In this document: positions 53,510 to 64,000 of the stretch, one piece after another | Numbering within the stretch: position 1 is the stretch's first letter | How the letters are laid out: each line of letters begins with the position of its first letter | NCBI RefSeq assembly: GCF_016907275.1 | Contig: NZ_JAFBBP010000001.1 | Coordinates: forward strand, 4,702,001 to 4,766,000 | DNA from: Micromonospora luteifusca | GTDB lineage: Bacteria > Actinomycetota > Actinomycetes > Mycobacteriales > Micromonosporaceae | DNA length: 64,000 nt | Direction of reading: 5' to 3' | Position numbers and translations under genes: made by a program | The notes under the pieces: generated by a model | The model's input: the letters and a program-made list of their open reading frames with translations, nothing else | Told to the model about the DNA's origin: nothing | The model's database searches: none

Positions 53510-54213
53510 CGGGCCACCGCCTGTCGCTTCTCGATCCGGTCCAGCAGGGCACCGAGCGGCACTGTCATGATCAGGTAGCCGATCGAAATGCCGATGGCGA
53601 CCGGGACGAAGGCGTAGCCCTCCGCCGAGGTGAGCTGGTCGGCGGTCTGTGACAGGTCACCGACCACCCCGAAGAAGCCGACCAGCGCCGAGTTCTTGAT
53701 CATTGCGATGATCACCGAGCCGAGCGGCACGATCGAGGCCTTCCACGACTGCGGCAGCACCACGTAGCGCAGGTTCTGTCCGAAGGTCAGACCCAGCGAC
53801 CGCGCGGCCTCGGCCTGGCCGGCGGACACCGCATTCACTCCGGATCGCAGCGCCTCGCAGACGAACGCGGCGGTGTAGAGCACCAGGGCGATCAGCGCGA
53901 ACCGGAAGTACGGCAGATCCGTGCCGAGTCGGGTGAACAACGAGTCGATCACCGGGATGCGGAGGAAGTCCGCGTTGGAGCCGAGCGCCGGCAGACCGAA
54001 CGCGGCGAAGAACATCACCACGGTCAGCGGCATGTTGCGGAAGACGTTCACGTAACCGGTGCCGAGTGCGCGCAGCGGCGGCACCGGCGAGATGCGGAGC
54101 ACCGCCACGACGGCGCCCAGGATCAGGGCGCCGATCGCGGCAAGTAGGCAGATCTGGAGGGTGAGCCAGAAACCACCCGCAAAGACGTCGAACTTGTCGA
54201 TGAGCACGTTCAC
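53506..54213 (-). CDS. gluC: Glutamate-type ABC transporter permease GluC
   Basis: A 235-aa permease with five helices. The cytosolic coupling loop is SAGQAEAARSLGLTFGQNLRYVVLPQSWKASIVPLG, and the N-terminal helix follows FAGGFWLTLQICLL. It starts at GTG 54213 and pairs with GluD in the membrane. The 36-nt gap to gluB and the overlap with gluD show one operon. Confidence 0.9.
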   Translation of the reverse strand: MNVLIDKFDVFAGGFWLTLQICLLAAIGALILGAVVAVLRISPVPPLRALGTGYVNVFRNMPLTVVMFFAAFGLPALGSNADFLRIPVIDSLFTRLGTDLPYFRFALIALVLYTAAFVCEALRSGVNAVSAGQAEAARSLGLTFGQNLRYVVLPQSWKASIVPLGSVIIAMIKNSALVGFFGVVGDLSQTADQLTSAEGYAFVPVAIGISIGYLIMTVPLGALLDRIEKRQAVAR

Positions 54214-54249
54214 GGGTCGGTGTTCCTCCCCACCCTCCAGGACGAAGGA

Positions 54250-55128
54250 TCAGTAGCGGTTGATGGTGGGCGCCGCGCCCAGTTCCGCGCCGAACTTGCC
54301 GGCGGTGTCGTCCCAGGCCTTCTTCCAGCTGCCGTCGGCGACCGCCTTGTCCAGCGTGTCGTTGATGAAACTGCGGAAGTCGGCGTCCTCCTTCTTCACC
54401 CCGATGCCGTACGGCTCCTTGGTGAAGTTGCTGCCGGCCAGCTTGAAGGAGGCCTCGTCCTTGGCGATGTAGCCGAGCAGGATCACGTTGTCCGTGGTCA
54501 CGGCGTCGACCTGGCCACTCTTGAGGGCGTCCCGGCACTTGTCGTAGGTGTCGAAGGGCACCAGCTGGGTGGCGACGTCCTTGACGTACTTCTTGATCTC
54601 CTCGAACGGCGTCGAGCCGGTGACCGAGCAGACCTTCTTGGTGCCGTCCTTGAACGAGTCCGGACCGGTGATGGTGGTGTCGTCCTTCTTGACCATGATG
54701 TTCTGGCCGGCCTCGTAGTACGGGCCTGCGAAGGCGATCCGCTCCTTGCGCTTGTCGTTGATCGTGTAGGTCGCGGCGACCAGGTCGACCGTGCCGTTGA
54801 CGATCACGTCCTCGCGGACCTTCGAGGGGGCCTCCACCCACTCGATCTTGTCCTCGGGGATGCCCAGCTCCTTGACGATGATCTTGGCGACCTCAACGTC
54901 GAAGCCCTCCGGCTTGCCGGACAGGCCCTTCAGGCCGAAGCCTGGCTGGTCGAACTTGGTGCCGACCTTGATCTTCTGGGCCTTGTTCAGCTTCTCCATG
55001 GTGCTGCCGGCGGCGAAGGACTTGCTGCCCGCGCCGGTGCCCTCCCCGCCGTCGTCGCCACCACAGGCGGTGAGGCCGAGCGCCAGAGCGGCGACCGCGG
55101 CGACTGCCGCAACGCGCTTGATACGCAT
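54250..55128 (-). CDS. gluB: Glutamate-type ABC transporter substrate-binding lipoprotein GluB
   Basis: A 292-aa lipoprotein. The signal peptide carries the lipobox LTAC with Cys22. The type-II periplasmic-binding fold shows KIKVGTKFDQPGFG, GFDVEVAKIIVKELG, VDLVAATYTINDKRKERIAFAGPYYEAGQNIMV and DAVTTDNVILLGY. The Arg/Asp pattern suits an acidic or polar amino acid, and glutamate is the best guess by synteny with C. glutamicum. The start at 55128 has AAGGAGAAG upstream. Confidence 0.9.
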   Translation of the reverse strand: MRIKRVAAVAAVAALALGLTACGGDDGGEGTGAGSKSFAAGSTMEKLNKAQKIKVGTKFDQPGFGLKGLSGKPEGFDVEVAKIIVKELGIPEDKIEWVEAPSKVREDVIVNGTVDLVAATYTINDKRKERIAFAGPYYEAGQNIMVKKDDTTITGPDSFKDGTKKVCSVTGSTPFEEIKKYVKDVATQLVPFDTYDKCRDALKSGQVDAVTTDNVILLGYIAKDEASFKLAGSNFTKEPYGIGVKKEDADFRSFINDTLDKAVADGSWKKAWDDTAGKFGAELGAAPTINRY

Positions 55129-55184
55129 ACTCTTCTCCTTCTTCGACGGAGCCCACCGAGTGCGGCGCGCTCCACTACGGACGC

Positions 55185-55940
55185 CTAGTGCGTGAGGATC
55201 TTGGAGAGGAAGTCTCGGGCCCGCTCGCTGCGCGGGTTCGCGAAGAACTCCGCTGGCGGGGCATCCTCGACCAGTTGCCCGTCGGCCATGAAGATGACCC
55301 GGTTCGCGGCGTGTCGGGCGAAGCCCATCTCGTGGGTGACCACGACCATCGTCATGCCGTCGCTGGCCAGCGAGGTCATCACGTCGAGCACCTCGCCGAC
55401 CATCTCCGGGTCCAGCGCGCTGGTGGGCTCGTCGAAGAGCATCGCCTTGGGCTGCATGGCCAGCGCCCGGGCGATGGCCACCCGCTGCTGCTGACCGCCG
55501 GAAAGCTGGGCGGGGAACTTGTCCGCCTGGTTGGCGATGCCGACCCGGTCCAGCAGGGCCAGGCCGCGCTCGCGGGCAGCAGCCGGCTTCTCCTTGCGGA
55601 CCTTGATCGGGCCGAGGGTGACGTTCTCGAGGATGGTCTTGTGTGCGAAGAGGTTGAAGGACTGGAAGACCATGCCCACCTCGCTGCGCAGCTTCGCGAG
55701 GGGCTTGCCCTCGGCGGGCAGCGGCTGGCCGTCGAAGGTGATGGTGCCCGAGTTGATCGGTTCCAGTCGGTTGATGGCGCGGCACAGCGTCGATTTGCCG
55801 GAGCCGGACGGGCCGATGACCACGACCACCTCGCCCCGACCTACCGACAGCGAGACGTCGTCCAGCACGTGCAGCGGCCCGAACCACTTGTTGACCGCGT
55901 CCAGCACGATGAGCGGTTCGCCCGTCGTCACGTCGTCCAC
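55185..55940 (-). CDS. gluA: Glutamate-type ABC transporter ATPase GluA
   Basis: A 251-aa ABC ATPase. Walker A is GPSGSGKST, the signature is [15 protein letters not shown], and Walker B is [15 protein letters not shown]. It opens the gluABCD operon and energises uptake through GluC/GluD. The GTG at 55940 follows aggggacg. The nearest upstream gene, selD, is divergent, so the operon promoter lies within 55941-56136. Confidence 0.9.
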   Translation of the reverse strand: MDDVTTGEPLIVLDAVNKWFGPLHVLDDVSLSVGRGEVVVVIGPSGSGKSTLCRAINRLEPINSGTITFDGQPLPAEGKPLAKLRSEVGMVFQSFNLFAHKTILENVTLGPIKVRKEKPAAARERGLALLDRVGIANQADKFPAQLSGGQQQRVAIARALAMQPKAMLFDEPTSALDPEMVGEVLDVMTSLASDGMTMVVVTHEMGFARHAANRVIFMADGQLVEDAPPAEFFANPRSERARDFLSKILTH

Positions 55941-56136
55941 CGTCCCCTGTCATCTCCCGGATCGGGGTCGGTTGACCCCCGGTGCGGCCACTGTAGGCGG
56001 CGTGATGTGGCGGGATGCAACTCGGCGGGTCACGGAGCGATAACACCGGCCCCGATCGTCGCCCGGGCGTCCGATTCCGGTCACTGTTCGAGCCGGGACG
56101 GTGGTGATCGTGGTGTGTTGTCGAGATCATGGGTGG

Positions 56137-57126
56137 ATGACCGAACCTGTACGCCTGACCCGTTACGCCCGCGGCGGTGGCTGCGCCTGCAAGATCCCTC
56201 CGGGGGAGTTGGAAATCATGGTGGCGGGTCTCGGTCCGGCCACCGGCACCGCGGAGCTGCTGGTCGGGTTGGATCACGGCGACGACGCGGCGGTGGTACG
56301 CCTGGATGAGCGGACCGGCCTGGTCAGCACCGCCGACTTCTTCACGCCGGTGGTCGACGACGCGTACGACTGGGGTCGGATCGCCGCGGCCAACGCGCTC
56401 TCCGACGTGTACGCGATGGGCGGCACCCCGTTGATCGCGCTCAACCTGCTCTGCTGGCCGCGCGACGTGCTGCCGATGGAGTTGGCCGGTGAGGTTCTAC
56501 GTGGCGGCCAGGAGGTGGCTCGGGAGGCCGGTTGTCATCTGGCCGGCGGGCACAGCGTGGACGACGACGGCCCGAAGTACGGCCTTGCGGTCACCGGCAC
56601 GGTCCGCCCGGAAGAGTTGATCACCCTCGACGCCGGGCGGGCCGGGGTGCCGTTGTCGCTGACGAAGCCGCTCGGTGTGGGGGTGCTGAACACCCGGCAC
56701 AAGGCCACCGGTGAGAGCTTCCCGGAGGCGGTGGCCACGATGAGTGCCCTCAACCGGGATGCCGCTCGCGCGGCGGTCGCCGCCGGCATCCGCTGTGGCA
56801 CCGACGTGACCGGGTTCGGGTTGCTCGGGCACGCCTCGAAGCTGGCCCGGGCCAGCCAGCTCACCGTGGCCATCGACACGGCCCGGGTGCCGTACCTGGC
56901 CGGTGCGCGAGAGGCGCTGCGCGACGGGTACGTCAGCGGCGGCAGCCGGCGCAACCTGGAGTGGATCACGCCGTGGACCGATTTCGGTGCCGTGGGGGAG
57001 GACGAGCGGTTGCTGCTGGCCGACGCGCAGACCTCCGGCGGTCTGCTGGTCGCCGGCGAGGTGCCCGGCGCGCCCGTGGTGGGTGAGTTGCTGCCCCGCG
57101 GCGAGCATCTGGTGGTGTTGCGCTGA
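56137..57126 (+). CDS. selD: Selenide, water dikinase SelD
   Basis: A 329-aa enzyme that makes selenophosphate from selenide and ATP. The N-terminal catalytic motif is GGCACKIPPGEL with Cys16 in the active place (Cys, not selenocysteine) and the ATP-linked Lys19. AIR-synthase-like motifs follow (LDHGDDAAVV, NALSDVYAMGGTP, DVTGFGLLGHA, LLADAQTSGGLL). Its presence implies selenocysteine or selenouridine use elsewhere in the genome. No selA, selB, selC or ybbB is in the window. ATG 56137 is used; the open frame from 56101 is not protein-like. Confidence 0.92.
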   Translation: MTEPVRLTRYARGGGCACKIPPGELEIMVAGLGPATGTAELLVGLDHGDDAAVVRLDERTGLVSTADFFTPVVDDAYDWGRIAAANALSDVYAMGGTPLIALNLLCWPRDVLPMELAGEVLRGGQEVAREAGCHLAGGHSVDDDGPKYGLAVTGTVRPEELITLDAGRAGVPLSLTKPLGVGVLNTRHKATGESFPEAVATMSALNRDAARAAVAAGIRCGTDVTGFGLLGHASKLARASQLTVAIDTARVPYLAGAREALRDGYVSGGSRRNLEWITPWTDFGAVGEDERLLLADAQTSGGLLVAGEVPGAPVVGELLPRGEHLVVLR

Positions 57127-57373
57127 CCGCCCTGCGACCCCCGGCCGGAGGGCCGGTGGTGTGCGCGGGGACACGCGGCGGCGTGGTGCGGTTGGCGCAC
57201 CATAGTCGATAAACTGTCACCTTCCCGCTACTCCGAGCAACGCTGCTCAGGGAAATTTTGCCCGGAATGGTCACAGACCGGTAACTTGCCCCCGGCTGGG
57301 GTCAAATGCCCCCCACCATCGTGTGTAAGGCCCGATCCGGAGGCCGGTGGGACGAACGCAGCGAGGAGGCGGA

Positions 57374-57853
57374 ATGACCGAGCTGTGGAACTGGAGAATC
57401 GACGGGGCTCAACCCGTGGAGGTCTACCCGGCGCTGGCCGAGGCGCTTGGCCGGGTGGTGATGCCGCTGGCGGTGGCCGACCCGGCTCGGTTGCCGGCGT
57501 ACGCGGTGGTGTGTGACGTCTGGCAGGCGCCGGGCGAGTTCTCGACGGTCGTGGACTGCTACGGGGTGCCCGAGCGGCTCCCCGAGCACGCGAGCATCGC
57601 CGCGCTCGCTCGACTGCTGGGCCGCAACTGCCTGTTGCGCGACGACACGCTCGACGCGGGCCGGCACCTGCTCGTCGCCCCGGACGGCACGGTCCGTCCG
57701 GTGCACTTCGACGTGCGGGACACCGACGACGGTGAGGTGCTCAGCAGGCGGCGGCTCTGCACCCTGGGTGACCCGGGTTGTCGGGGCTGGTCGCAGTGCC
57801 ACCGCTCGCGTTGGGCGCCCGACACGATCGCACCGGCGCTCGCCGCGGCCTGA
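57374..57853 (+). CDS. Hypothetical protein, 159 aa, with Cys/His-rich end
   Basis: A soluble protein that I do not recognise. It has W-rich beginnings (TELWNWRIDG), a central LGRNCLLRDDTLDAGRHLLVAPDGTVRPVHFDV region and a C-terminal CTLGDPGCRGWSQCHRSRW cluster that could bind metal. ATG 57374 has a very good site (gcgaggaggcgga). Upstream lies a 247-nt intergenic region without a clear promoter. It follows selD on the same strand, but no functional link is shown. Confidence 0.7.
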   Translation: MTELWNWRIDGAQPVEVYPALAEALGRVVMPLAVADPARLPAYAVVCDVWQAPGEFSTVVDCYGVPERLPEHASIAALARLLGRNCLLRDDTLDAGRHLLVAPDGTVRPVHFDVRDTDDGEVLSRRRLCTLGDPGCRGWSQCHRSRWAPDTIAPALAAA

Positions 57854-57911
57854 CCCCGCACGGGTCAGGCCCCGGCCGGTGCCGGGCTGGCGAGTCGCGC
57901 CCTGCTGGCGA

Positions 57912-58163
57912 TCAGCTGGACGCGGCGGCGGCCTGCCGGTCCGGGGTGCCCGATCCGGCACCCCGTACCACCAGTTGATCGAGCAGGTCGCGCGTCGCTT
58001 CGGCCACGGCGGCCACCGCGGCGTCGAACGCGGCGGCGTTGTGCGCGGCGGGCGCCCGGAAGCCGGAGATCTTCCGGACGTACTGCAACGCGGCCGCCTC
58101 GACGTCCGCGTCGGTCACCTGCGGGGTGAACGGTTCACGCAGCGTCTTGATGCTCCGACACAT
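57912..58163 (-). CDS. DUF2277 family protein
   Basis: An 83-aa protein nearly identical to the DUF2277 pattern: MCRSIKTLREPFTPQVTDAD at the start, then AALQYVRKISGFRAPAAHNAAAFDAAV and a C-terminal RDLLDQLVVRG. Function unknown; widespread in actinobacteria and proteobacteria. The start at 58163 has gagaggaggagcgcac before it. The open frame upstream is not used. It is divergent from miaB. Confidence 0.88.
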   Translation of the reverse strand: MCRSIKTLREPFTPQVTDADVEAAALQYVRKISGFRAPAAHNAAAFDAAVAAVAEATRDLLDQLVVRGAGSGTPDRQAAAASS

Positions 58164-58435
58164 GTGCGCTCCTCCTCTCTCGGCACCCGGGCTGCCACCC
58201 GCGGCGCCGGCGGCTGTACCGACGTGCGCTGTGCCGCATCTTGTCGCGTCACGGTTGGCCGCCGGCGGGTCGTCATGTGCTCCCCGTGAACGGAGCCGCG
58301 CATCGTCGGCGCCGAGTGCAAAGCCCCTGAAATCGCCCAGAACACATTCTTGTTGTGCAGCGTACTTCCCGTCCTGGACGCCCGCCATGGGTCGCCGGGT
58401 CAATGCCGGTGGCTTGGGGTCGCCAAACGGGCCGC

Positions 58436-58441
58436 TACCCT
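58436..58441 (+). promoter_or_regulatory. -10 element of miaB
   Basis: TACCCT, 30 nt before the miaB GTG, with ggggaaggggc between as a ribosome-binding region. A short-leader transcript would start near 58448. Confidence 0.4.
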
Positions 58442-58471
58442 GGTAGCCCGAGGGGAAGGGGCACCAAGAGG

Positions 58472-59965
58472 GTGGCTAGGACCTACAACGTCGTGACGTA
58501 CGGCTGCCAGATGAACGTGCACGATTCTGAGCGCATCTCCGGTCTGCTCGAACAGGCCGGCTACGTGCGCGCGGTGCCGGCCGACGACACCCCGGACATC
58601 GTCGTCTTCAACACCTGCGCGGTGCGGGAAAATGCGGACAACCGGCTCTACGGCAACCTCGGTCGCCTGCGCCCAGTCAAGGACAAGCACCCCGGGATGC
58701 AGATCGCGGTCGGTGGCTGCCTGGCCCAGAAGGACCGGGGTGAGATCGTCCGCAAGGCGCCCTGGGTGGACGTGGTCTTCGGCACCCACAACATCGGTGC
58801 GCTGCCGGTGCTGCTGGAGCGGGCCCGGCACAACGCCGCCGCCGAGGTGGAGATCCTCGAGTCCCTCGACGTCTTCCCCTCCACACTGCCCACCCGCCGC
58901 GAGTCCACGTACGCCGGCTGGGTGTCGATCTCGGTGGGCTGCAACAACACCTGCACGTTCTGCATCGTGCCCGCGCTGCGCGGCAAGGAGAAGGACCGCC
59001 GCCCCGGCGACATCCTCTCCGAGGTGCGCGCGCTGGTCGACGAGGGCGTGCTGGAGGTGACCCTGCTCGGGCAGAACGTCAACTCCTACGGCGTCGAGTT
59101 CGGCGACCGGTACGCGTTCGGCAAGCTGCTGCGCGCCTGCGGTGACATCGACGGGCTGGAGCGGGTCCGGTTCACCAGCCCGCACCCGAAGGACTTCACC
59201 GACGACGTGATCGCCGCGATGGCCGAGACACCGAACGTCTGCCACTCGCTGCACATGCCGTTGCAGTCCGGCTCCGACGACGTGCTCAAGGCGATGCGCC
59301 GGTCCTACCGCTCCGAGCGCTACCTGGGGATCATCGAGAAGGTCCGGGCAGCGATGCCGGACGCGGCGATCACTACCGACATCATCGTCGGGTTCCCCGG
59401 CGAGACCGAGGCCGACTTCCAGCGCACCCTGGACGTGGTCCGCGAGGCGCGGTTCTCCTCGGCCTTCACCTTCCAGTATTCGAAGCGTCCCGGCACCCCC
59501 GCCGCGACGATGGACGGCCAACTGCCCAAGCAGGTCGTGCAGGAGCGCTACGAGCGGCTGGTCGCCTGCGTCGAAGAGATCACCTGGGCGGAGAACAAGC
59601 GACTGGTGGGGGAGACCGTCGAGGTGCTGGTCGCGGTCGGCGAGGGCCGCAAGGATGAGCGGACCGGCCGGATGTCCGGTCGGGCCCGCGACGGTCGGCT
59701 GGTGCACTTCGCGACCGAGGCGCCCGGCACGGCGTCGATGGCCAGCCAGACCCGGCCCGGGGACATCGTGCACACCACGATCACGTACGCCGCGCCCCAT
59801 CACCTCAACGCCGACGGGGCGCCGGTGGCACACCGACGGACCCGGGCCGGCGACGCGGCCGAGGCGGGACGCTCCCCGCGTACCCCCGGGGTGTTGCTGG
59901 GTCTGCCGACGATCGGCGCGCCGCCGGCCGTGGTCGCACCCACCGCGGGCTGCGCCACTCACTGA
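58472..59965 (+). CDS. miaB: tRNA-2-methylthio-N6-dimethylallyladenosine synthase MiaB
   Basis: A 497-aa radical-SAM methylthiotransferase acting on A37 of tRNAs that read UNN codons. N-terminal cluster cysteines lie in [20 protein letters not shown] and GGCLAQ; the radical-SAM motif is CNNTCTFC. The TRAM domain ends near PHHLNADG. An additional 50-residue Ala/Pro/Gly-rich tail follows. The GTG at 58472 is the best start near the conserved [11 protein letters not shown] block; the upstream open frame is not protein-like. It is the MiaB counterpart of the rimO paralogue at 10.7 kb. Confidence 0.94.
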   Translation: MARTYNVVTYGCQMNVHDSERISGLLEQAGYVRAVPADDTPDIVVFNTCAVRENADNRLYGNLGRLRPVKDKHPGMQIAVGGCLAQKDRGEIVRKAPWVDVVFGTHNIGALPVLLERARHNAAAEVEILESLDVFPSTLPTRRESTYAGWVSISVGCNNTCTFCIVPALRGKEKDRRPGDILSEVRALVDEGVLEVTLLGQNVNSYGVEFGDRYAFGKLLRACGDIDGLERVRFTSPHPKDFTDDVIAAMAETPNVCHSLHMPLQSGSDDVLKAMRRSYRSERYLGIIEKVRAAMPDAAITTDIIVGFPGETEADFQRTLDVVREARFSSAFTFQYSKRPGTPAATMDGQLPKQVVQERYERLVACVEEITWAENKRLVGETVEVLVAVGEGRKDERTGRMSGRARDGRLVHFATEAPGTASMASQTRPGDIVHTTITYAAPHHLNADGAPVAHRRTRAGDAAEAGRSPRTPGVLLGLPTIGAPPAVVAPTAGCATH

Positions 59966-59970
59966 TCTGC

Positions 59971-60000
59971 GGAAGGGCCCCTCGGACAAGGGGCCCTTCC
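59971..60000. terminator. Terminator after miaB
   Basis: A perfect 12-bp stem, GGAAGGGCCCCT against AGGGGCCCTTCC, around the six-base loop cggaca, five bases past the miaB stop. The convergent cellulase gene ends at 60057, so it may serve both. Confidence 0.88.
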
Positions 60001-60056
60001 TCGGACCGCGGCTGCCTCAGACGGCCGATGCGGTGAGCATCAGCCGTCCCGGAAAC

Positions 60057-61751
<1,695 letters not shown>

Positions 61752-61888
61752 TCAGGGGTACGCGGACAGTGCGCGACGGCCCATGTCACGCGGACGTGGT
61801 CACTCGCGGAAGCTCACCGGCGACCCTCGACAGCGGTGTTCCGCCTTCGTCGCCCTCGTACCGGTGGCCCTACCTGGCTCCGTAGCAC

Positions 61889-61917
61889 ATTCTGATCAGC
61901 GCAAGTCAATGCGTCAA
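61889..61917 (-). promoter_or_regulatory. Candidate cellulase promoter
   Basis: On the minus strand TTGACG (61917-61912), a 17-base spacer and CAGAAT (61894-61889) form a sigma-70/HrdB-type promoter. It would give a leader of about 205 nt before the cellulase ATG. Confidence 0.5.
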
Positions 61918-62027
61918 CCTTCGCCGCCATCGCCGCCCGCCGTCGCTGCTGCCGCCCGCCGCCGCCGTCCCGCGCGGCCTCGCGCGGCCTGTCGCGCTGT
62001 CGGCGCGTGTGCAGGGCCGTGGACGTG

Positions 62028-62065
62028 CAGGAGCCCCCGGTCCCGTGAGGGACCGGGGGCTCCTG
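62028..62065. terminator. Terminator after the DUF349 gene
   Basis: A perfect 17-bp stem (CAGGAGCCCCCGGTCCC against its reverse complement) around the loop gtga, 13 nt beyond the stop of the leftward DUF349 gene. Confidence 0.88.
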
Positions 62066-62077
62066 GAGAACGTCAGC

Positions 62078-63286
62078 TCAGCCGGCCTGCTCGGCGAGCT
62101 GGAGGAACTGCCGCTTCGCGGCGAGCGCCTGCTCGGCGTCCTTGATCCGGCGCGCGTCCCCGGCGTTCTGCGCCCGGGCCAGCCGCTCCTCGGCTTCCGC
62201 AACCTGCGCCCGCATCTGGGCGAGCAGCGGGTTGTCCTCCTTGGTGGTGCGGCGCCACGCCGAGTCCATCACGTCGCGGACCTTGTCGTCGATGACGCGT
62301 AGCCGGCGCTCCAGCCCGGCGGCTGCCTCGCGGGGCACCCGGCCGGCCTCGTGCCACTGTGCCTGGATCTCCCGAAGCTTGGCCTGGGCGCCCTTCGGGT
62401 CGGCGTCGATGTTCAACGCCTCCGCCTCGGCGAGCAGGGCCTGCTTGCGCTCCAGGTTGCCGCGCTGCTCGTTGTCCCGTGCGGAGAAGACCTCACTGCG
62501 CCGGCTGAAGAAGGCGTCCTGCGCGCCCCGGAATCGCTCCCAGAGCTTCTGCTCGGCCTCCTTGGAGGCGCGCGGCGCGGCCTTCCACTGGGTCATCAGG
62601 TCCTTGAGCTGGTTGGCGGTGGCGGCCCAGTCGGTGGATTCCTGAAGTTTCTCCGCTTCGGCGACCAGTTCTTCCTTGGCCGTCTGCGCCTGCTTGCGCT
62701 GCGAGTCCAGGGAGGCGAAGTGGGCGCCTCGGCGTCGGGTGAAGCCGTCCCGGGCGGCGGCGAACCGCTTCCACAGCTCACCGTCGGCCTTCTTGTCGAC
62801 CCCACGGATGGTCTTCCACTCGTCGAGGATCTCCTTGAGCCGGTCCCCGGCGGTCTTCCACCCGGTGGATTCGGCGGCGAGCTTCTCGGCCTCCTCGACC
62901 AGCGCGGTCTTGCGGGCCAGCGCCTCGCCGCGAGCGGCGTCCCGGGCCGCGCGTGCTTCGCCGGCCTTCTCCTCGGCGAGGGTGGCCAGCTTGTCCAGGC
63001 GAGCGGCCAGCGCGTCGATGTCGCCGACCACGTTGGCCTCGGGCAGCGTGGTGCGGATCCGCCGGATCGTGCTCAGCGAGTGCCCGGCATCCGCCGCACC
63101 CGACTTGAGACGCGCTTCGGTCAGGTCCACCTCGGTCACCAGGTCGGCGAAGCGGCGTGCGAAGTGCGCGAGGCCCTCCTCCGGTGCTCCCGCCTGCCAG
63201 GATCCGACCACCCGCTCGCCCTCGGTGGTCTTGACGTACACGGTGCCGTCCGCGTCCACCCGTCCGAAGGCAGTCCAGTCGCTCAT
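62078..63286 (-). CDS. DUF349-domain protein
   Basis: A 402-aa, highly charged helical protein with several DUF349 repeats (ELWKRFAAARDGFTRRRGAHFASLDSQRKQ; KLWERFRGAQDAFFSRRSEVFSARDNEQR and similar). Long coiled-coil stretches separate them. The N-terminal 60 residues form a small beta-rich segment (DWTAFGRVDADGTVYVKTTEGERVVG). Function not established; DUF349 proteins are cytosolic and RNA or cell-envelope links have been suggested for some. The start at 63286 follows gaggatgggcac; the frame is open to 63370. The gene near miaB is conserved in Actinobacteria. Confidence 0.88.
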   Translation of the reverse strand: MSDWTAFGRVDADGTVYVKTTEGERVVGSWQAGAPEEGLAHFARRFADLVTEVDLTEARLKSGAADAGHSLSTIRRIRTTLPEANVVGDIDALAARLDKLATLAEEKAGEARAARDAARGEALARKTALVEEAEKLAAESTGWKTAGDRLKEILDEWKTIRGVDKKADGELWKRFAAARDGFTRRRGAHFASLDSQRKQAQTAKEELVAEAEKLQESTDWAATANQLKDLMTQWKAAPRASKEAEQKLWERFRGAQDAFFSRRSEVFSARDNEQRGNLERKQALLAEAEALNIDADPKGAQAKLREIQAQWHEAGRVPREAAAGLERRLRVIDDKVRDVMDSAWRRTTKEDNPLLAQMRAQVAEAEERLARAQNAGDARRIKDAEQALAAKRQFLQLAEQAG

Positions 63287-63475
63287 GTGCCCATCCTCGT
63301 TCTCCCGGCGTCGAGGGAAGGATCCCCCGTCGCCGCCACGGCGCAGCCAAGTTGCTTCCGGCATTGTCACAGGTCCAACCCGGTCCGCGTCGAGCGCCTA
63401 TCGCCGACCGTGACCATACGGTGTCCTAGGGGCCGAATGACCGGATCGGCGCGGAGACGCTCCGAGGATTCCCGC

Positions 63476-63481
63476 TACGGT
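63476..63481 (+). promoter_or_regulatory. -10 element of the extradiol dioxygenase-like gene
   Basis: TACGGT stands exactly six bases before GTG 63488, giving a probable leaderless start like several others here. Confidence 0.45.
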
Positions 63482-63487
63482 GATCAG

Positions 63488-64000
63488 GTGCCACTGGTCG
63501 CCGCTGCTGTCTGCCCGCATCCGCCCCTGCTCGTGCCCGAGGTGGCCGGCTCCACGGCCCCGGAGCTGGACGCCCTTCGGGCGGCGTGCGACACCGTCGT
63601 ACGCCGGTTGTTCGTCGCCGAACCGGACACGTTGCTGCTGCTCGGCAGCGGCCCGGTGACCGGCCCGATCCGCAACCCGGCGACGGGCTCCCTGCAACCA
63701 TGGGGTGTCGACCTGGATGTGCCGTTGGTCTCCGGCCAGCCCGACCGCGGTGCGGTGCTGCCGTTGAGCCTGACCATCGGGGCGTGGTTGCTGGCCCGGC
63801 ACGACCCGCGAGCGCCGGCGACCGCGACACCGACGGTCGCACCGCAGGTGACCGCCGTGCAGGTGGCCGCCGACGCGGGCCCGGCCGAGCTGGCCGCGCT
63901 CGCTGACGAGATCAACGCCGTGGGCGACCGGGTGGCGTTGCTGGTGCTCGGGGACGGGTCGGCCTGCCGGGGGGAGAAGGCCCCCGGGTACGACGACCCG
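63488..64000 (+). CDS. Class III extradiol dioxygenase-like protein (partial)
   Basis: The first 171 codons of a gene that runs off the window. The sequence starts MPLVAAAVCPHPPLLVPEVAG with the HPP(L/I)L motif of the LigB/MEMO-like dioxygenase superfamily; the His is a likely metal ligand. TLLLLGSGPVTGPI, DVPLVSG and VALLVLGDGSACRGEKAPGY follow. Such genes lie near miaB and miaA in Actinobacteria and have no settled function. GTG 63488 is favoured by a TACGGT box six bases upstream. Divergent from the DUF349 gene. Its 3' end is missing here only because the window stops. Confidence 0.8.
   Translation, partial: MPLVAAAVCPHPPLLVPEVAGSTAPELDALRAACDTVVRRLFVAEPDTLLLLGSGPVTGPIRNPATGSLQPWGVDLDVPLVSGQPDRGAVLPLSLTIGAWLLARHDPRAPATATPTVAPQVTAVQVAADAGPAELAALADEINAVGDRVALLVLGDGSACRGEKAPGYDDP

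Noticed and set aside
55941-56136. A tRNA-Sec gene next to selD
   Set aside because: GTTCGAGCC resembles a T-loop, but no matching acceptor stem, anticodon arm or 3' CCA could be built around it.

Overview
The window is high-GC DNA from an actinomycete, most likely a Micromonosporaceae member (Micromonospora/Salinispora type). The evidence is the third-position GC bias, the many GTG starts, GTGA/ATGA gene overlaps, likely leaderless starts, and a backbone gene order dapA-rnj-ftsK-rimO-pgsA-cinA-clgR-pspA ... DUF3046-recA-recX ... miaB that matches the Mycobacterium tuberculosis Rv2753c-to-Rv2733c region. No rRNA, tRNA, CRISPR array, prophage or insertion sequence was found.

Layout. 0-9.6 kb: dapA and rnj, a convergent LPXTG surface protein, a translationally coupled pair of YbjN-domain proteins, ftsK, a small membrane protein, and a guanidinium exporter (gdx) behind a guanidine-III riboswitch. 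9.6-16.1 kb: an ornithine cyclodeaminase-like protein, rimO-pgsA, pncC/cinA, clgR, pspA and a PspM-like membrane gene (proteolysis and envelope stress). 16.1-28.2 kb: a very large multicopper-oxidase-like protein that lacks most copper ligands and carries FnIII domains, nei2, secreted proteins, a CPCC protein, and the Lhr helicase. 28.4-35 kb: a complete Mrp-type Na+/H+ antiporter operon (mrpA with a B-like tail, then C-D-E-F-G). 35-39 kb: two CNNM/CBS ion-transport-type proteins, the first preceded by a hidden leaderless leader ORF, and Spo0M. 39-43 kb: a LysE exporter, a PNPOx-GNAT fusion protein divergent from a MocR-type regulator, and UdgX.

The most interesting accessory block is 43.2-48.0 kb. 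A TrmB/LuxR-type regulator is divergent from a tiny secreted peptide precursor that contains the motif ADGFGWG(S/A)P twice. The peptide gene is followed by an 86-aa protein and a secreted NlpC/P60-like protein with five FG-GAP-type repeats, and an MFS transporter lies downstream of the regulator. A 31-bp palindrome sits in the divergent promoter. The two peptide repeats have the same residues but differ in the wobble base of five of seven core codons, which suggests selection on the peptide itself. This is the best candidate here for an undescribed peptide-signalling system; its function is inferred.

48-64 kb: DUF3046-recA-recX with a LexA-type box, a 545-nt noncoding stretch with a strong hairpin, RNase Y preceded by a coupled 17-codon leader ORF, a glutamate-type ABC transporter (gluABCD), selD, two small conserved genes, miaB, a secreted GH5-CBM2 cellulase, a DUF349 protein and the start of a class III extradiol dioxygenase-like gene that runs off the end. 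Perfect hairpin terminators close several units, and small palindromic repeat families are scattered between genes.
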